From an uncultured Acidobacteriota bacterium (lineage in GTDB: Bacteria; Acidobacteriota; Vicinamibacteria; Fen-336): a stretch of DNA of 64,000 nucleotides. Each line of letters starts with the position of its first letter. Within the stretch, counting starts at the first letter, position 1. The stretch covers positions 1 to 64,000 of the forward strand of contig CADEEV010000008.1 of the NCBI GenBank assembly GCA_902826455.1, given 5' to 3'. This document shows positions 50,294 to 58,811 of the stretch, piece after piece. The position numbers and the translations under genes were made by a program. The notes below the pieces were generated by a model that saw nothing but the letters and a program-made list of their open reading frames with translations, made no database searches and was not told where the DNA came from.

Positions 50294-50980
50294 ATGCTCC
50301 AGGCACTGCTGCTGGCCGCCGCGACCCTGCACTCCCCCGCCGACCTCGGCCCCGTTCCGGCCGACGCCGTCCGCGTGTACCTGGTCCGCCACGGGCAGGC
50401 GTTCTCGAACCTCGACCCCGAGCCGGACCTGCCCGCGGACCAGCTGGATCGCCTGACCGATCTCGGCCACGCGCAGTCGCGCGGCGCCGCCGCGGCGCTC
50501 CAGGGTCGCGCGATCGCGGCCATCTACACCTCGCCCGCCGGGCGCGCGCGGGAGACCGCGGCCGAGCTCGCGAAGGCCCTGGGCCTCGCGGCGACTCCGG
50601 TGGAGCCGCGTGTGGGCTCGCTGAAGGTCGGCAAGAACCCGAAGGGCGAGGACGACGACTGGGACTACCGCATCGCCGAATGGGAGGCGGGCCGCGACCC
50701 CGTGCCGCCCGGCGGCGAGTCCATGGCCCAGATGGGCGATCGCGTCCGTGCCGTCGTCGCCGACCTCGCGGCGACCCACAAGGGCCGCAGCGTCGTGATC
50801 GTGGCCCACAGCGAGGTGATCGGCGCGTTCGTCGGGCTGCTCCAGGGGACGCCGCCGGCGAAGCGCTACCCTCCGAGCGTCCGCAACGGCTCGATCACGG
50901 CGGTCGAGGCGAAGGCCGGGTCCCTGCCGGCCCTCGTCTTCGCCAACTACGTGCGCCCGGAGCCCGCGGCCGCGAAGTAG
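50294..50980 (+). CDS. Histidine phosphatase family protein
   Basis: 228 aa. Possible signal peptide (first 13-15 residues, MLQALLLAAATLHS). VYLVRHGQAFSN is the RHG catalytic motif, TSPAGRARETA the second phosphate pocket, and VIVAHSEVIGAF the C-terminal His. It removes phosphate from small molecules or proteins. If exported, it would act in the periplasm. Confidence 0.88.
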   Translation: MLQALLLAAATLHSPADLGPVPADAVRVYLVRHGQAFSNLDPEPDLPADQLDRLTDLGHAQSRGAAAALQGRAIAAIYTSPAGRARETAAELAKALGLAATPVEPRVGSLKVGKNPKGEDDDWDYRIAEWEAGRDPVPPGGESMAQMGDRVRAVVADLAATHKGRSVVIVAHSEVIGAFVGLLQGTPPAKRYPPSVRNGSITAVEAKAGSLPALVFANYVRPEPAAAK

Positions 50981-50983
50981 CCC

Positions 50984-51820
50984 ATGCCCGAGCTGCCCGA
51001 CCTGCTCCACGTGCGCGATCGCCTGCGGGAGCGGCTGCTGGGCCGCAGCGTCACGGGCGAGCGCGTGCGGGAGCCCGTCGTTCTGCGCTTCGCGGTCCGT
51101 GGCAACCTGTCGCTGCTCCAGGGCCGGGCCCTCGGCGACGTCTTCCGGAAGTCCCACTTCCTCGTGTTCCGCTTCGAGGGCCTGGACCTCGCCGTGAACC
51201 CCATGCTGGCCGGGCGCTTCCGCTTCGCGACGCCGGGCGAGATGGACGAGCGCTCGCTCGCCTTCGCCCTGGCCTTCGGCGCCGACCTCGAGCTGCGCTA
51301 TCTCGACGACAAGGCGATGGGCAAGGCGTACCTCATCGGTACCGACGACTGGAACGCGATCCCCGGCCTGCAGACGGGAGGCGTCGACATCCTGTCGACC
51401 GAGTTCACGCGCGAGCGCTTCGCGAGCCTTCTGCGTCACCGCCGCGACCAGGTGCGCGTGTTCCTCCTCGACAAGAAGGCCCTCGACTCGATCGGCAACG
51501 CCTACGCCGACGAGATCCTGTTCGAGGCCCGCATCCACCCGAAGACCTGGTGCCGCTCGCTCTCCCACGACGAGGCCCTGCGGCTCCACGACGCGATCGT
51601 GAGCGTGATGCAGGCGGCGGTGGCCGAGGTCGCCCAGCGCGGCGAGGCCATCGAGGTGAAGGTCCGGGATTTCCTGAAGGTGCGGCTCAAGGACGATTGC
51701 CCGCGCTGCGGGGCGAAGCTGCGCACCGCGGGCGTCAAGGGCATGGACGCCTACTACTGTCCCCACTGCCAGCCCGAGACCCGTCCCGGGTTCGTCGACT
51801 TCCGGAAGACCGGCAAGTAG
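50984..51820 (+). CDS. Fpg/Nei-family DNA glycosylase
   Basis: 278 aa. MPELPD has the catalytic Pro2 and Glu3 of formamidopyrimidine glycosylases, but position 6 is Asp rather than Glu, as in a subgroup distinct from MutM. The helix-two-turn-helix (IGNAYADEILFEARIHP) and the zinc finger CPRCG ... CPHC are complete. It excises oxidised bases and nicks DNA. Starts 3 nt after the phosphatase stop and likely shares its mRNA. Confidence 0.9.
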   Translation: MPELPDLLHVRDRLRERLLGRSVTGERVREPVVLRFAVRGNLSLLQGRALGDVFRKSHFLVFRFEGLDLAVNPMLAGRFRFATPGEMDERSLAFALAFGADLELRYLDDKAMGKAYLIGTDDWNAIPGLQTGGVDILSTEFTRERFASLLRHRRDQVRVFLLDKKALDSIGNAYADEILFEARIHPKTWCRSLSHDEALRLHDAIVSVMQAAVAEVAQRGEAIEVKVRDFLKVRLKDDCPRCGAKLRTAGVKGMDAYYCPHCQPETRPGFVDFRKTGK

Positions 51821-51823
51821 CCG

Positions 51824-53182
51824 TTGCGCAGGAAGGTCGGCATCTGCAGCTTCGAGATCGACGGCCCGAAGCGCGGCGGCATCGGCACGGCCTACGCGTC
51901 CCTCGCCAAGGTGCTCGCCGCGGCCGGCCACGACGTGACCCTGGTCTTCGCGGGCGATCGCTACGAGACCGGAGGACCCGAGCACTGGCGCGCTCACTAT
52001 GCGCGGCGCGGGGTGACGTTCGAGGGCCTGCCGCCACTGGCGGAGGCGGTCGATCCCCAGACGCCGTGGCCGCTGCCGCTCTCCTACCGCGCCTACCGCC
52101 ACCTGCGCGAGCGCGACTTCGAGATCGTCCACTTCCCGGAAGCGCTGGGAGTGGGCTTCTATTCGCTCCTCGCGGCGCGCCAGGGCCTGGCGTTCCGCAA
52201 CACGGTGCTGGCCGTCGGCACGCACGGGCCGAGTCGATGGGTGCGCGAGGCGAACGCGAACGCCTCGTTCCAGAAGCCCCGGGTCGCGGCCGTTCAGGAC
52301 GTCCTCGAGCGCCGCTGCGTGGAGATGGCCGACGTCCTGATCAGCCCGAGCGCCTACCTGTACCGCTGGATGGAGGAGAGCGGCTGGACGCTCGCCGAGC
52401 CGCGTCACGTGCTCCAGAACGTGCTGCGACCCTCGAGCTCCTCGCCTACCCCGCCGACCGCGTCGTTGAGGATCGAGGAGATCGTGTTCTTCGGGCGCCT
52501 CGAGACGCGGAAGGGCCTGGCGCTGTTCTGCGAGGCGATCGAGCGCGTCCTCGCCGGGGGCCCCGAGCGGCCGCGCGTGACGTTCCTGGGCTGGAATGCG
52601 AAGGACGCGATCGACGGCCTGCCTCCGACCGAGTGGCTGGCGAAGCGCACGGCCGGATGGCCGGCGACGCCGCTCTTCCTCACGGATCTGGATCGCGCCG
52701 GCGCTCTCGCCTACCTGCGGGGCCCGGGCCGGCTGGCCGTCATGCCGTCACCGGTCACGGAGAACTCGCCCTACACCGTGCTGGAGTGTCTCGACGCGGG
52801 GCTCCCGTTCGTCACGACGGACGTCGGTGGGATTCCCGAGTTGGTCCGCGTCGAGGATCGGAGCGCCGCGTGCGTCAGGCCGACGCCGGAGGCACTCGCC
52901 GCCCGGCTCGCGGAGGTGCTTCGGGGACCGCAGGCTCGGCCTCGTCCGGCCCGGGATCCCGCCGACACGCGCCGTGCGTGGATCGAGTGGCACGAGTCCC
53001 TTCCGCCCGCGTCCCGGCCGGCGACGGCCCCGGGCGAGGAGCTGGGCCTCGTCGTCGACGACTCCGAGGAGGGCGTGTTCTTCCGGCGCGAGATGCTGCG
53101 CGATCGCAAGGTGGCGCCCGGAGGAGGCGCTTTCTCGCGTCTGCTGCGAGGCTGGCGTCGCCGCCTCACAAGCGGTGAATGA
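51824..53182 (+). CDS. GT4-type glycosyltransferase
   Basis: 452 aa from TTG 51824, 3 nt after the glycosylase stop. N-terminal GGIGTAYASLAKVLAAAGHD and C-terminal FFGRLETRKGLALFCEAIE, then SPVTENSPYTVLECLDAGLP with the conserved Glu pair, form a GT-B fold of family 4. It likely adds sugar to a surface glycan. The C terminus is variable and overlaps the convergent sulfotransferase by 17 nt. This begins the glycan cluster. Confidence 0.85.
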   Translation: MRRKVGICSFEIDGPKRGGIGTAYASLAKVLAAAGHDVTLVFAGDRYETGGPEHWRAHYARRGVTFEGLPPLAEAVDPQTPWPLPLSYRAYRHLRERDFEIVHFPEALGVGFYSLLAARQGLAFRNTVLAVGTHGPSRWVREANANASFQKPRVAAVQDVLERRCVEMADVLISPSAYLYRWMEESGWTLAEPRHVLQNVLRPSSSSPTPPTASLRIEEIVFFGRLETRKGLALFCEAIERVLAGGPERPRVTFLGWNAKDAIDGLPPTEWLAKRTAGWPATPLFLTDLDRAGALAYLRGPGRLAVMPSPVTENSPYTVLECLDAGLPFVTTDVGGIPELVRVEDRSAACVRPTPEALAARLAEVLRGPQARPRPARDPADTRRAWIEWHESLPPASRPATAPGEELGLVVDDSEEGVFFRREMLRDRKVAPGGGAFSRLLRGWRRRLTSGE

Positions 53183-54068
53183 GCCCCCGGACGCGCGGCT
53201 CGAGGGCCGCATGCACGCGCTCCATGCCGCGCCGCAGCGCGAAGCGTAGCGGCCCCAGCCGCCCCGGCGCCGTCGCCCGCGCATAGCCCAGGCTCTCCAT
53301 CACCGGGCCGGCCACGTGCTCGAGGCGCCGCAGCTCCCCGGCCGACAGTTCCTGCCTCCAGCCGTCGGCGGCGCCGCGCCGGAAGAACGCCTGGTTCGGG
53401 TGCGCGGCCCGCATGCGGTCGAACTGGCAGGCGGCGCGGATCTCGGCCGGGAGCCCGGGGGGCGTGTCGAGCTCCATCCACCGGAACAGCCGCGCCAGCT
53501 CCTCCTCGGCGTGGGTCAGCAGGCGCTCGTAGCGGACCTCGCTGTAGCGCGGCGTGAGCTGCGGGATCTCGAGGGCGCGGGAGACGATCTGGGTCCACGC
53601 GCGACCGGCCTCGATCGGGTTGTCCGGGAACGCCTGGGTCCACGCGCGCGTGCCACGGAACGAGCAGAAGACCTCGCGCGGATCCCGGATCACGTGGAGG
53701 AAAGCGGCGTCGGGGTAGAGGCGCAGGATGAGCGGCGCCTGCTTGGCGTGGGCCGGCGTCTTCTCGAGCCGCACGCGGCAGCCGGGGCGCTCCGGGATCG
53801 CGGTGTCGAGCACCCGGTCCGAGAAGGTGCGCAACAGGTCGTCGAAGGCCTCCTTCCCGAGAACCGAGTGGATGCCGAAGCCCTTGTCCGGTGGCGGGCG
53901 GCGCGTCTCCGCGTTCCAGGCCGCGTCGAGACGGCTGAGGTAGAGCGTGAAGACCGCGGTCTCGGTGGCCGCCGCGGCGACCTGGGGATGGCGCGCCAGC
54001 ATCTCGCGCAGCCAGGTGGTGCCGCTGCGCGGGCAGCCCACGATGAAGACCAGTCTCGGGCCGGGCAT
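53166..54068 (-). CDS. Sulfotransferase family protein (copy 1)
   Basis: 300 aa from ATG 54068. VGCPRSGTTWL (~10-19) is the 5'-phosphosulfate loop and FLHVIRDPREVFCSFRG the 3'-phosphate binding motif, so it should use PAPS to sulfate a hydroxyl, most likely on a glycan. TAGCAT lies 11 nt upstream of this ATG; the frame is open to 54104 but that region holds the promoter. Confidence 0.87.
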   Translation of the reverse strand: MPGPRLVFIVGCPRSGTTWLREMLARHPQVAAAATETAVFTLYLSRLDAAWNAETRRPPPDKGFGIHSVLGKEAFDDLLRTFSDRVLDTAIPERPGCRVRLEKTPAHAKQAPLILRLYPDAAFLHVIRDPREVFCSFRGTRAWTQAFPDNPIEAGRAWTQIVSRALEIPQLTPRYSEVRYERLLTHAEEELARLFRWMELDTPPGLPAEIRAACQFDRMRAAHPNQAFFRRGAADGWRQELSAGELRRLEHVAGPVMESLGYARATAPGRLGPLRFALRRGMERVHAALEPRVRGLIHRL

Positions 54069-54079
54069 GGGAATGGCGC

Positions 54080-54089
54080 ATGCTACCCT
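54080..54089. promoter_or_regulatory. Overlapping divergent -10 boxes (sulfotransferase / GT2)
   Basis: Minus TAGCAT (54085-54080) is 11 nt from ATG 54068; plus TACCCT (54084-54089, preceded by TGC) is 13 nt from ATG 54103. The boxes share two bases. Confidence 0.65.
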
Positions 54090-54102
54090 TTCGCCTCCTG
54101 CC

Positions 54103-55053
54103 ATGCCCCTCGTCAGCGTCGTGCTGCCTTGCTGGAACGCCGCGGCCTACCTGGGCGACGCGATGTCGAGCATCCTGGCCCAGACGCTCGGCGACCTGGA
54201 GCTGATCGTCGTCGACGACGCCTCCACGGACGGGTCGCTCCGGATCGCCCGCGGGTTCGCGGACCCGCGGGTGCGGGTCTCGGCGCTCGCGACGAACGGC
54301 GGGTACCCCGTGGCCATGAATCACGGCATCGCGATGGCCCGGGGACGCTATCTCGCGCGCATGGACGCCGACGACGTGTGCCGGCCGGCGCGCCTCGAGC
54401 GCGAGGTCGCGCTCCTCGAGGACGATCCGCGCCTCGCGTTCGTGGGCACCGAGTGGTACCTGGTCACGCCTCACGGCCACGTCCACGAGAGGCTCGCGGC
54501 GCCGGCGCCCGGCGCGCCCGCCTGGCGGCCGGAGAGCTGGGACTCGCTCGCGACAGGCACGCGGCGCTTCAACGACCCCTCTGTAGTCGCGCGGATCGAG
54601 GCCGTGCGGGCCGCCGGGGGCTATCGCACCTACCAGCGCAGCGTCCAAGACCTCGACCTGTGGCTGCGGCTTCTGGAGGCCGGCGGCGGCGGCGCCGCAT
54701 GGCTGGAGCCTCTCTATGGCCGGAGGCTCAACCCCGACAGCCTCGTGTACTCGGGGCGGCGCGCGGTGGTCGATGCCGTGCCGCGCCGCCTCGCCGAAGA
54801 GCGGCGCGCCACCGGCTCCGACGCCGTGATGCGGGGCGAGCCGTTCCCGGAGAGCCGCGCGTCGGGACCCCTGCGCGCCGCCCGGCGCCGGACGGCCCAG
54901 GCCATGCTGCACGCCGCCGGCGTCTGCGCGACGGCCGGAGACACGCGGGCCGAGCGCACGTTCCTGCGGCGCGCCCTCGCGATGGCGGGCCTGAGCCCGC
55001 TCGGCGCGCGGATCGCGGCCCGCCTCGCGCGTCGAGCGCTGCTCGGTCGCTAG
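54103..55053 (+). CDS. Family 2 glycosyltransferase
   Basis: 316 aa. VSVVLPCWNAAAYLGDAMSS and IVVDDASTDGS bind the nucleotide sugar, and Asp88-Ala-Asp90 (MDADD) is the DxD metal motif; QDLDLWLRL is the acceptor-side acidic motif. GT-A fold, no TM anchor. It probably elongates the surface glycan; donor and acceptor unknown. It overlaps the convergent GT2 by 4 nt. Confidence 0.88.
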   Translation: MPLVSVVLPCWNAAAYLGDAMSSILAQTLGDLELIVVDDASTDGSLRIARGFADPRVRVSALATNGGYPVAMNHGIAMARGRYLARMDADDVCRPARLEREVALLEDDPRLAFVGTEWYLVTPHGHVHERLAAPAPGAPAWRPESWDSLATGTRRFNDPSVVARIEAVRAAGGYRTYQRSVQDLDLWLRLLEAGGGGAAWLEPLYGRRLNPDSLVYSGRRAVVDAVPRRLAEERRATGSDAVMRGEPFPESRASGPLRAARRRTAQAMLHAAGVCATAGDTRAERTFLRRALAMAGLSPLGARIAARLARRALLGR

Positions 55054-55958
55054 CGCGACGCGAGTCGGGCGCGCCACAGGCGCAGCAGCGCCGGCAGCGA
55101 CGCGGGCTCGCGCAGCGCCGCAGCCGCCAGCCGCGGCAGCGGCCGCAGAGGCCCGCCTTCGTGGATCTCAGCCTCGACCGCGTGGGCGAGCAATCGCCAA
55201 CGCCACGCCTTGCGGACGGCTGCCAGGTCCGCCGGGGGCAGCGGAGCGACGAAGCGCTCGACCTCGCGCTCCACGTCCTCGAGATACCGAAGGTGGGCCC
55301 GTGGGCCGAACGTGTGGGAGTCGCCACCGGGATGGACCCGGTACTCGGCCTGGGGCTCGAAGACGTACGCGAAACGGGTGCGGCTCGCCAGTCGCAGCGT
55401 CAGCACGTACCCGTCGTACTTGGGAAAAGCCTCGTCCAGGAAGCCCGCCGCGGTCACGAGGTCGCGGCGCGCGAGCAGCGACCTCATCAGTCCCATGGCG
55501 CCCCCGGCGACGTGAGCCAGAACGTCTCCCGCGGGCTGAGGTGCCGTGTCGCGATTCCCCAGGCGACGGCCCGCGGCGTCGATGAAGGCCACGTTGCTGT
55601 AGGCGCATCCGGCGTCGGGATCCTGCGCGAGAGCCGCGACGAGCGCCTCGATGCAGCCCGGCAGGAGCCGATCGTCGCCGTCGAGGACGCCGACCAGCGC
55701 GCCCGTCGCGCGCTTCAGGCCCGCCGTGCGCGTCCTCGGGATCCCGCCGTTCAGCTCCTGCAGCACTCCGATCACCCGGCCGGGATGACGCGCCTCCCAG
55801 CCGCGGATGAGCTCCTGGGAGCCATCGGACGAGGCGTCGTCCACGACGACGATCTCGTCCACGGCCCGTGTCTGGGCCAGGACGCTGTCGACGGCCTCGG
55901 CCAGGTACGCCTTCTGGTTGAAGGACGTGACGACGATGCTGACGCGCTCGGCGCTCAC
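55050..55958 (-). CDS. Family 2 glycosyltransferase
   Basis: 302 aa from GTG 55958. SIVVTSFNQKAYLAEAVDSV, VVVDDASSDGSQ and LDGDDRLLPG (DxD) mark the GT-A fold, and GYVLTLRLAS corresponds to the acceptor-side motif. Start overlaps the stop of the sulfotransferase upstream on the same strand (GTGA), so sulfation and glycosylation genes are co-translated here. Confidence 0.88.
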   Translation of the reverse strand: MSAERVSIVVTSFNQKAYLAEAVDSVLAQTRAVDEIVVVDDASSDGSQELIRGWEARHPGRVIGVLQELNGGIPRTRTAGLKRATGALVGVLDGDDRLLPGCIEALVAALAQDPDAGCAYSNVAFIDAAGRRLGNRDTAPQPAGDVLAHVAGGAMGLMRSLLARRDLVTAAGFLDEAFPKYDGYVLTLRLASRTRFAYVFEPQAEYRVHPGGDSHTFGPRAHLRYLEDVEREVERFVAPLPPADLAAVRKAWRWRLLAHAVEAEIHEGGPLRPLPRLAAAALREPASLPALLRLWRARLASR

Positions 55959-56692
55959 GGCTCGTAGCCTGCGCGGCGCAGGAAGCCCCCCAGGCGGGCC
56001 TCGGCCACGGCGCGCTCGTGGGGCGAGAACGCGGCGCGATGCCGGCCGGCCTCTCCCACGTTGAAGTGAAGATGCTCCCAGCCCTCGACCCTGTCCTCGG
56101 ATTCGCGCCGTCGCGCCTCGAGGACCCCGTCTATGGCCTCGGGCGCCAGGCGGATGTCGAGGAACGCGCAGAGCCGTTCGGCCTCACGACGTGGCGACGC
56201 CAGGAGATCCTCGTAGCGCTGGACGAACGCCCTGGAACACGCCATCCAGGCTTCGGCCGCCTGGACCTCGCGCGCCATCAGCTCGATGGCGGCCTCGAGC
56301 GACACGAGCGCGGCGAAGGAGCTGGGGCTGCCCTCGCGCCGGGCGCGCTCGCCGTGCTCGAAGGCCGAGAGCGCCGCGTCGCGCGGATCCCGGTACAGGA
56401 ACGTGGCCCTCCAGGCGCCGCTCGCCACGAGGCCCCGGAGCCACGGCGACGGCGGCGCGTGGGTCTTGAACACGAAGCTCTCGCCCGCCAGGGCCGGCCT
56501 GAGCAGCGGCACGAGGCTTCGCAGGCGGGTGTCGCCCAGCAGGCAGTTGTGGTGCCGCAGCACGGCCTGCAGTCCGAAGCGCTCGCGCACGTCGCGCACG
56601 TCCGAGCGCCCCGCGCGCACGAGCAGATCGTTCTGGACGTTGAACCACCATCCGGTGCCGCTCTTGGGCATGCCGGCCGCCACGACGATCAC
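55955..56692 (-). CDS. Sulfotransferase family protein (copy 2)
   Basis: 245 aa from GTG 56692 with GGAGG 7-8 nt upstream. VAAGMPKSGTGWW is the PAPS 5' loop and FLYRDPRDAALSAFEHG the 3' motif. The frame is open to 56815 but crosses the shared promoter. It differs strongly in sequence from copies 1 and 3, so the three are not recent duplicates. Confidence 0.83.
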   Translation of the reverse strand: MIVVAAGMPKSGTGWWFNVQNDLLVRAGRSDVRDVRERFGLQAVLRHHNCLLGDTRLRSLVPLLRPALAGESFVFKTHAPPSPWLRGLVASGAWRATFLYRDPRDAALSAFEHGERARREGSPSSFAALVSLEAAIELMAREVQAAEAWMACSRAFVQRYEDLLASPRREAERLCAFLDIRLAPEAIDGVLEARRRESEDRVEGWEHLHFNVGEAGRHRAAFSPHERAVAEARLGGFLRRAGYEP

Positions 56693-56716
56693 CGGGGGGC
56701 CTCCATCGGAGGCTTG

Positions 56717-56728
56717 GATGCTAGCATC
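56717..56728. promoter_or_regulatory. Palindromic bidirectional -10 element
   Basis: GATGCTAGCATC is a perfect 12-bp palindrome that contains TAGCAT on both strands (plus 56722-56727, minus 56723-56718), each preceded by TGC. It can start transcription towards both the sulfotransferase and the GT92-like gene. Confidence 0.7.
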
Positions 56729-56734
56729 GCGGCG

Positions 56735-56758
56735 ATGCAGCCCGCCGGCGGAGCCTGA
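56735..56758 (+). CDS. Seven-codon leaderless upstream ORF
   Basis: ATG 56735, 7 nt after the TAGCAT box, encodes MQPAGGA and stops at 56756-56758. One base later the TTG of the glycosyltransferase begins. On a leaderless mRNA this ATG would be first read by the ribosome, so it could provide coupled re-initiation. Too short to be judged by composition. Confidence 0.4.
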   Translation: MQPAGGA

Positions 56759-56759
56759 C

Positions 56760-57761
56760 TTGGGGATCGCCCTCGTCATGACGGTGCGCGACGAGGTGGC
56801 GCTGCTCCGTCGCAACCTTCTCTACCATCGCTTCCTCGGCGTCGACCGCTGCTACCTGTTCGACGACGGCTCGAGCGACGGGTCCGCCGCGTCCGTGGCC
56901 GACCTGGACTTCGTAGAGGTGCGGCCCACCACCGACGAGAGCCGCTTCGCGGGCCGGCCCGATCTCGAAGCCCAGCTCCGACCCCACCCGTCCCAGGCCC
57001 GGCGCCAGGGCCTCAACTGCGCCCTCGCCCTGGATCTGGCCCGTGCCGCGGGCCTCGACTGGCTCGTCCACGTGGACGCCGACGAGCTGCTTTGCCCGGA
57101 CCTCGAGCGCGTGGAGCCGGGCGGCCTCGCGCGTCTCCTCGCCGGTGTGGAGGCGCCGATCGAGATGGTCGTCTTCACGGTCGTGGAGGCGATCCAGCAA
57201 GGCCGCGACGACGCCTCGGCCTTCGGGGCCACGTTGTTCCGGCGCCCGGGCACGCTCCTCGAGCGCCCGGCCCTCGACCCGGGCACGGGCGAGACCTGGA
57301 ACGTCGCGCTCTACGGCCACGCACAAGGCAAGGCGGCGGTGCGCGTCGGCGCCGATGCGCATCCGTACACGCCGCACCGCTTCGAGCGCCGCGACGGCAG
57401 CGCGCTTCGCGAGGCCTGGGCCGGCTTCGTGGCGCACTACTACGGCTACAACGCCGAGGACTTCTGGGACAAGTTCCGGGCCCTCGCCCTGGAGGGCGAC
57501 CGCTATCCGCTGGGCCATCCCGTGCAGCGCCGGGTCCGGGTCTGGCACTCGATGGCCCACGACCCGCGCTGGTCGCGGGAGGAGCTGGCGCGCTACTACG
57601 AGCGCTGGATCCGTTTCGGGGACGACGAGGTGAAGCGCCTGCGCCGGACGCGCCGCTTCGGCGTGCTGCCCGTCGTCTCGCCCATCCAGGAGGTCACGGC
57701 CATCGCGGCGGCCCTGCGCGGCCTCGGCCTGCTCCCCGGCGGGAACGCCCGGGACGCCTAG
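56760..57761 (+). CDS. PF13704/GT92-like glycosyltransferase (paralogue 1)
   Basis: 333 aa from TTG 56760. LGIALVMTVRDEVALLRRNL, LGVDRCYLFDDGSSDGS, then VHVDADELL (DxD) define the family. The TTG start matches the N termini of the paralogues at 60387 and 61349; the in-frame ATG at 56778 would drop the first strand. Residues ~260-333 have the YYERWIRFGDDEVKRLR motif shared by all three. Cytosolic GT-A fold; sugar unknown. Confidence 0.87.
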   Translation: MGIALVMTVRDEVALLRRNLLYHRFLGVDRCYLFDDGSSDGSAASVADLDFVEVRPTTDESRFAGRPDLEAQLRPHPSQARRQGLNCALALDLARAAGLDWLVHVDADELLCPDLERVEPGGLARLLAGVEAPIEMVVFTVVEAIQQGRDDASAFGATLFRRPGTLLERPALDPGTGETWNVALYGHAQGKAAVRVGADAHPYTPHRFERRDGSALREAWAGFVAHYYGYNAEDFWDKFRALALEGDRYPLGHPVQRRVRVWHSMAHDPRWSREELARYYERWIRFGDDEVKRLRRTRRFGVLPVVSPIQEVTAIAAALRGLGLLPGGNARDA

Positions 57762-57764
57762 TGC

Positions 57765-57770
57765 TAGCAT
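57765..57770 (+). promoter_or_regulatory. Extended -10 box of sulfotransferase copy 3
   Basis: TAGCAT preceded by TGC, 6 nt before GTG 57777; no Shine-Dalgarno. Confidence 0.6.
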
Positions 57771-57776
57771 CCCGCC

Positions 57777-58811
57777 GTGAGTGACGACGGGGCGGGAACG
57801 CGGCTCGTCTTTCTCGTCTCGCAGCCCCGCGCGGGATCGACGCTGGTCGAGCGGGTCCTGGCCGGGCACCCCGAGATCCACGCCGCCGGCGAGACCTGGC
57901 TGATGCTGCCGGGGCTCTATGCCCTGCGCGAGCAGGACCGCGGCGAATCCTACGACACGGCCCTCGCCCGTCGCGCGATCGGCGCGTTCCTCGCCACGCT
58001 CGAGGACGGGCCGGCCTCCTATCGCTCGTCCCTGGGGCGCCACGCCGGAGACCTGTACGCGCAGGCCGCGCGCGCGGCCGGCAAGCGCCTCTTCCTCGAC
58101 AAGACGCCGCGCTACTACCTCGTGCTGCCCGAGCTGCGCGCGACGTACCCGGCCGCCCGCTTCGTGATCCTCGTGCGCCATCCCCTCGCGGTGCTGCACT
58201 CGATCCTCGACACCTGGGTGCGGCCCGACTGGCTCGCGGCGAGCGCCTTCGCTCGCGACATCGTCGATGCGCCGGCCCTGCTGCTCGAAGGCATCGCCGA
58301 GCCGGGTCCTGCGGCGCACGTCGTGCGCTACGAGAGCTTCGTGGCGGATCCCGAAGCGGAGACGCGCCGGCTCTGCGGGCACCTCGGCGTCGCGTTCCAC
58401 CCGCCCATGCTGCGATACGCCGAGTCGGGGCTTCCCGTCTGGGAGCTCGGCGACCGGAAGGTCTACGACCGGACGGCCCCGGTCACGACGAGCGTCGAGC
58501 GCTGGAAGGCCGCGCTGGCCGAGCCGCAGTTCTGGCGCCTCGCGCGCGACTACGCGGCGCTCCTGGGTCCGCGGCTCGACAGCCTGGGGTACCCCGCCCG
58601 CGAGGTCGATGCGCTCCTCGCGGCCTCGCGGCCCGCGGCCTGGCGCCTCGCCGGCACGTTCTCTCTCGACGAGGTGCTCGCCACGCGGAAGGGCAGCCGG
58701 ATCGGGGCGAGCCTCGAGCGCTTCGGGAGGGCCTGGTCGCGGCGCGGCCTGCGCGGCGCGGTCCTGGGCGGCCTCGCCTGGATCCGCGGGGTCGAGCCGC
58801 CCCGCGACTAG
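57777..58811 (+). CDS. Sulfotransferase family protein (copy 3)
   Basis: 344 aa from GTG 57777. LVSQPRAGSTLVERVLAGHP is the PAPS 5' loop (QPRAGSTL, 16-23) and FVILVRHPLAVLHSILDTW the 3' motif. It belongs to the Sulfotransfer_3-type group. It overlaps the convergent GT2 stop by 4 nt. Together with the other two it points to a sulfated surface polymer. Confidence 0.87.
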   Translation: MSDDGAGTRLVFLVSQPRAGSTLVERVLAGHPEIHAAGETWLMLPGLYALREQDRGESYDTALARRAIGAFLATLEDGPASYRSSLGRHAGDLYAQAARAAGKRLFLDKTPRYYLVLPELRATYPAARFVILVRHPLAVLHSILDTWVRPDWLAASAFARDIVDAPALLLEGIAEPGPAAHVVRYESFVADPEAETRRLCGHLGVAFHPPMLRYAESGLPVWELGDRKVYDRTAPVTTSVERWKAALAEPQFWRLARDYAALLGPRLDSLGYPAREVDALLAASRPAAWRLAGTFSLDEVLATRKGSRIGASLERFGRAWSRRGLRGAVLGGLAWIRGVEPPRD

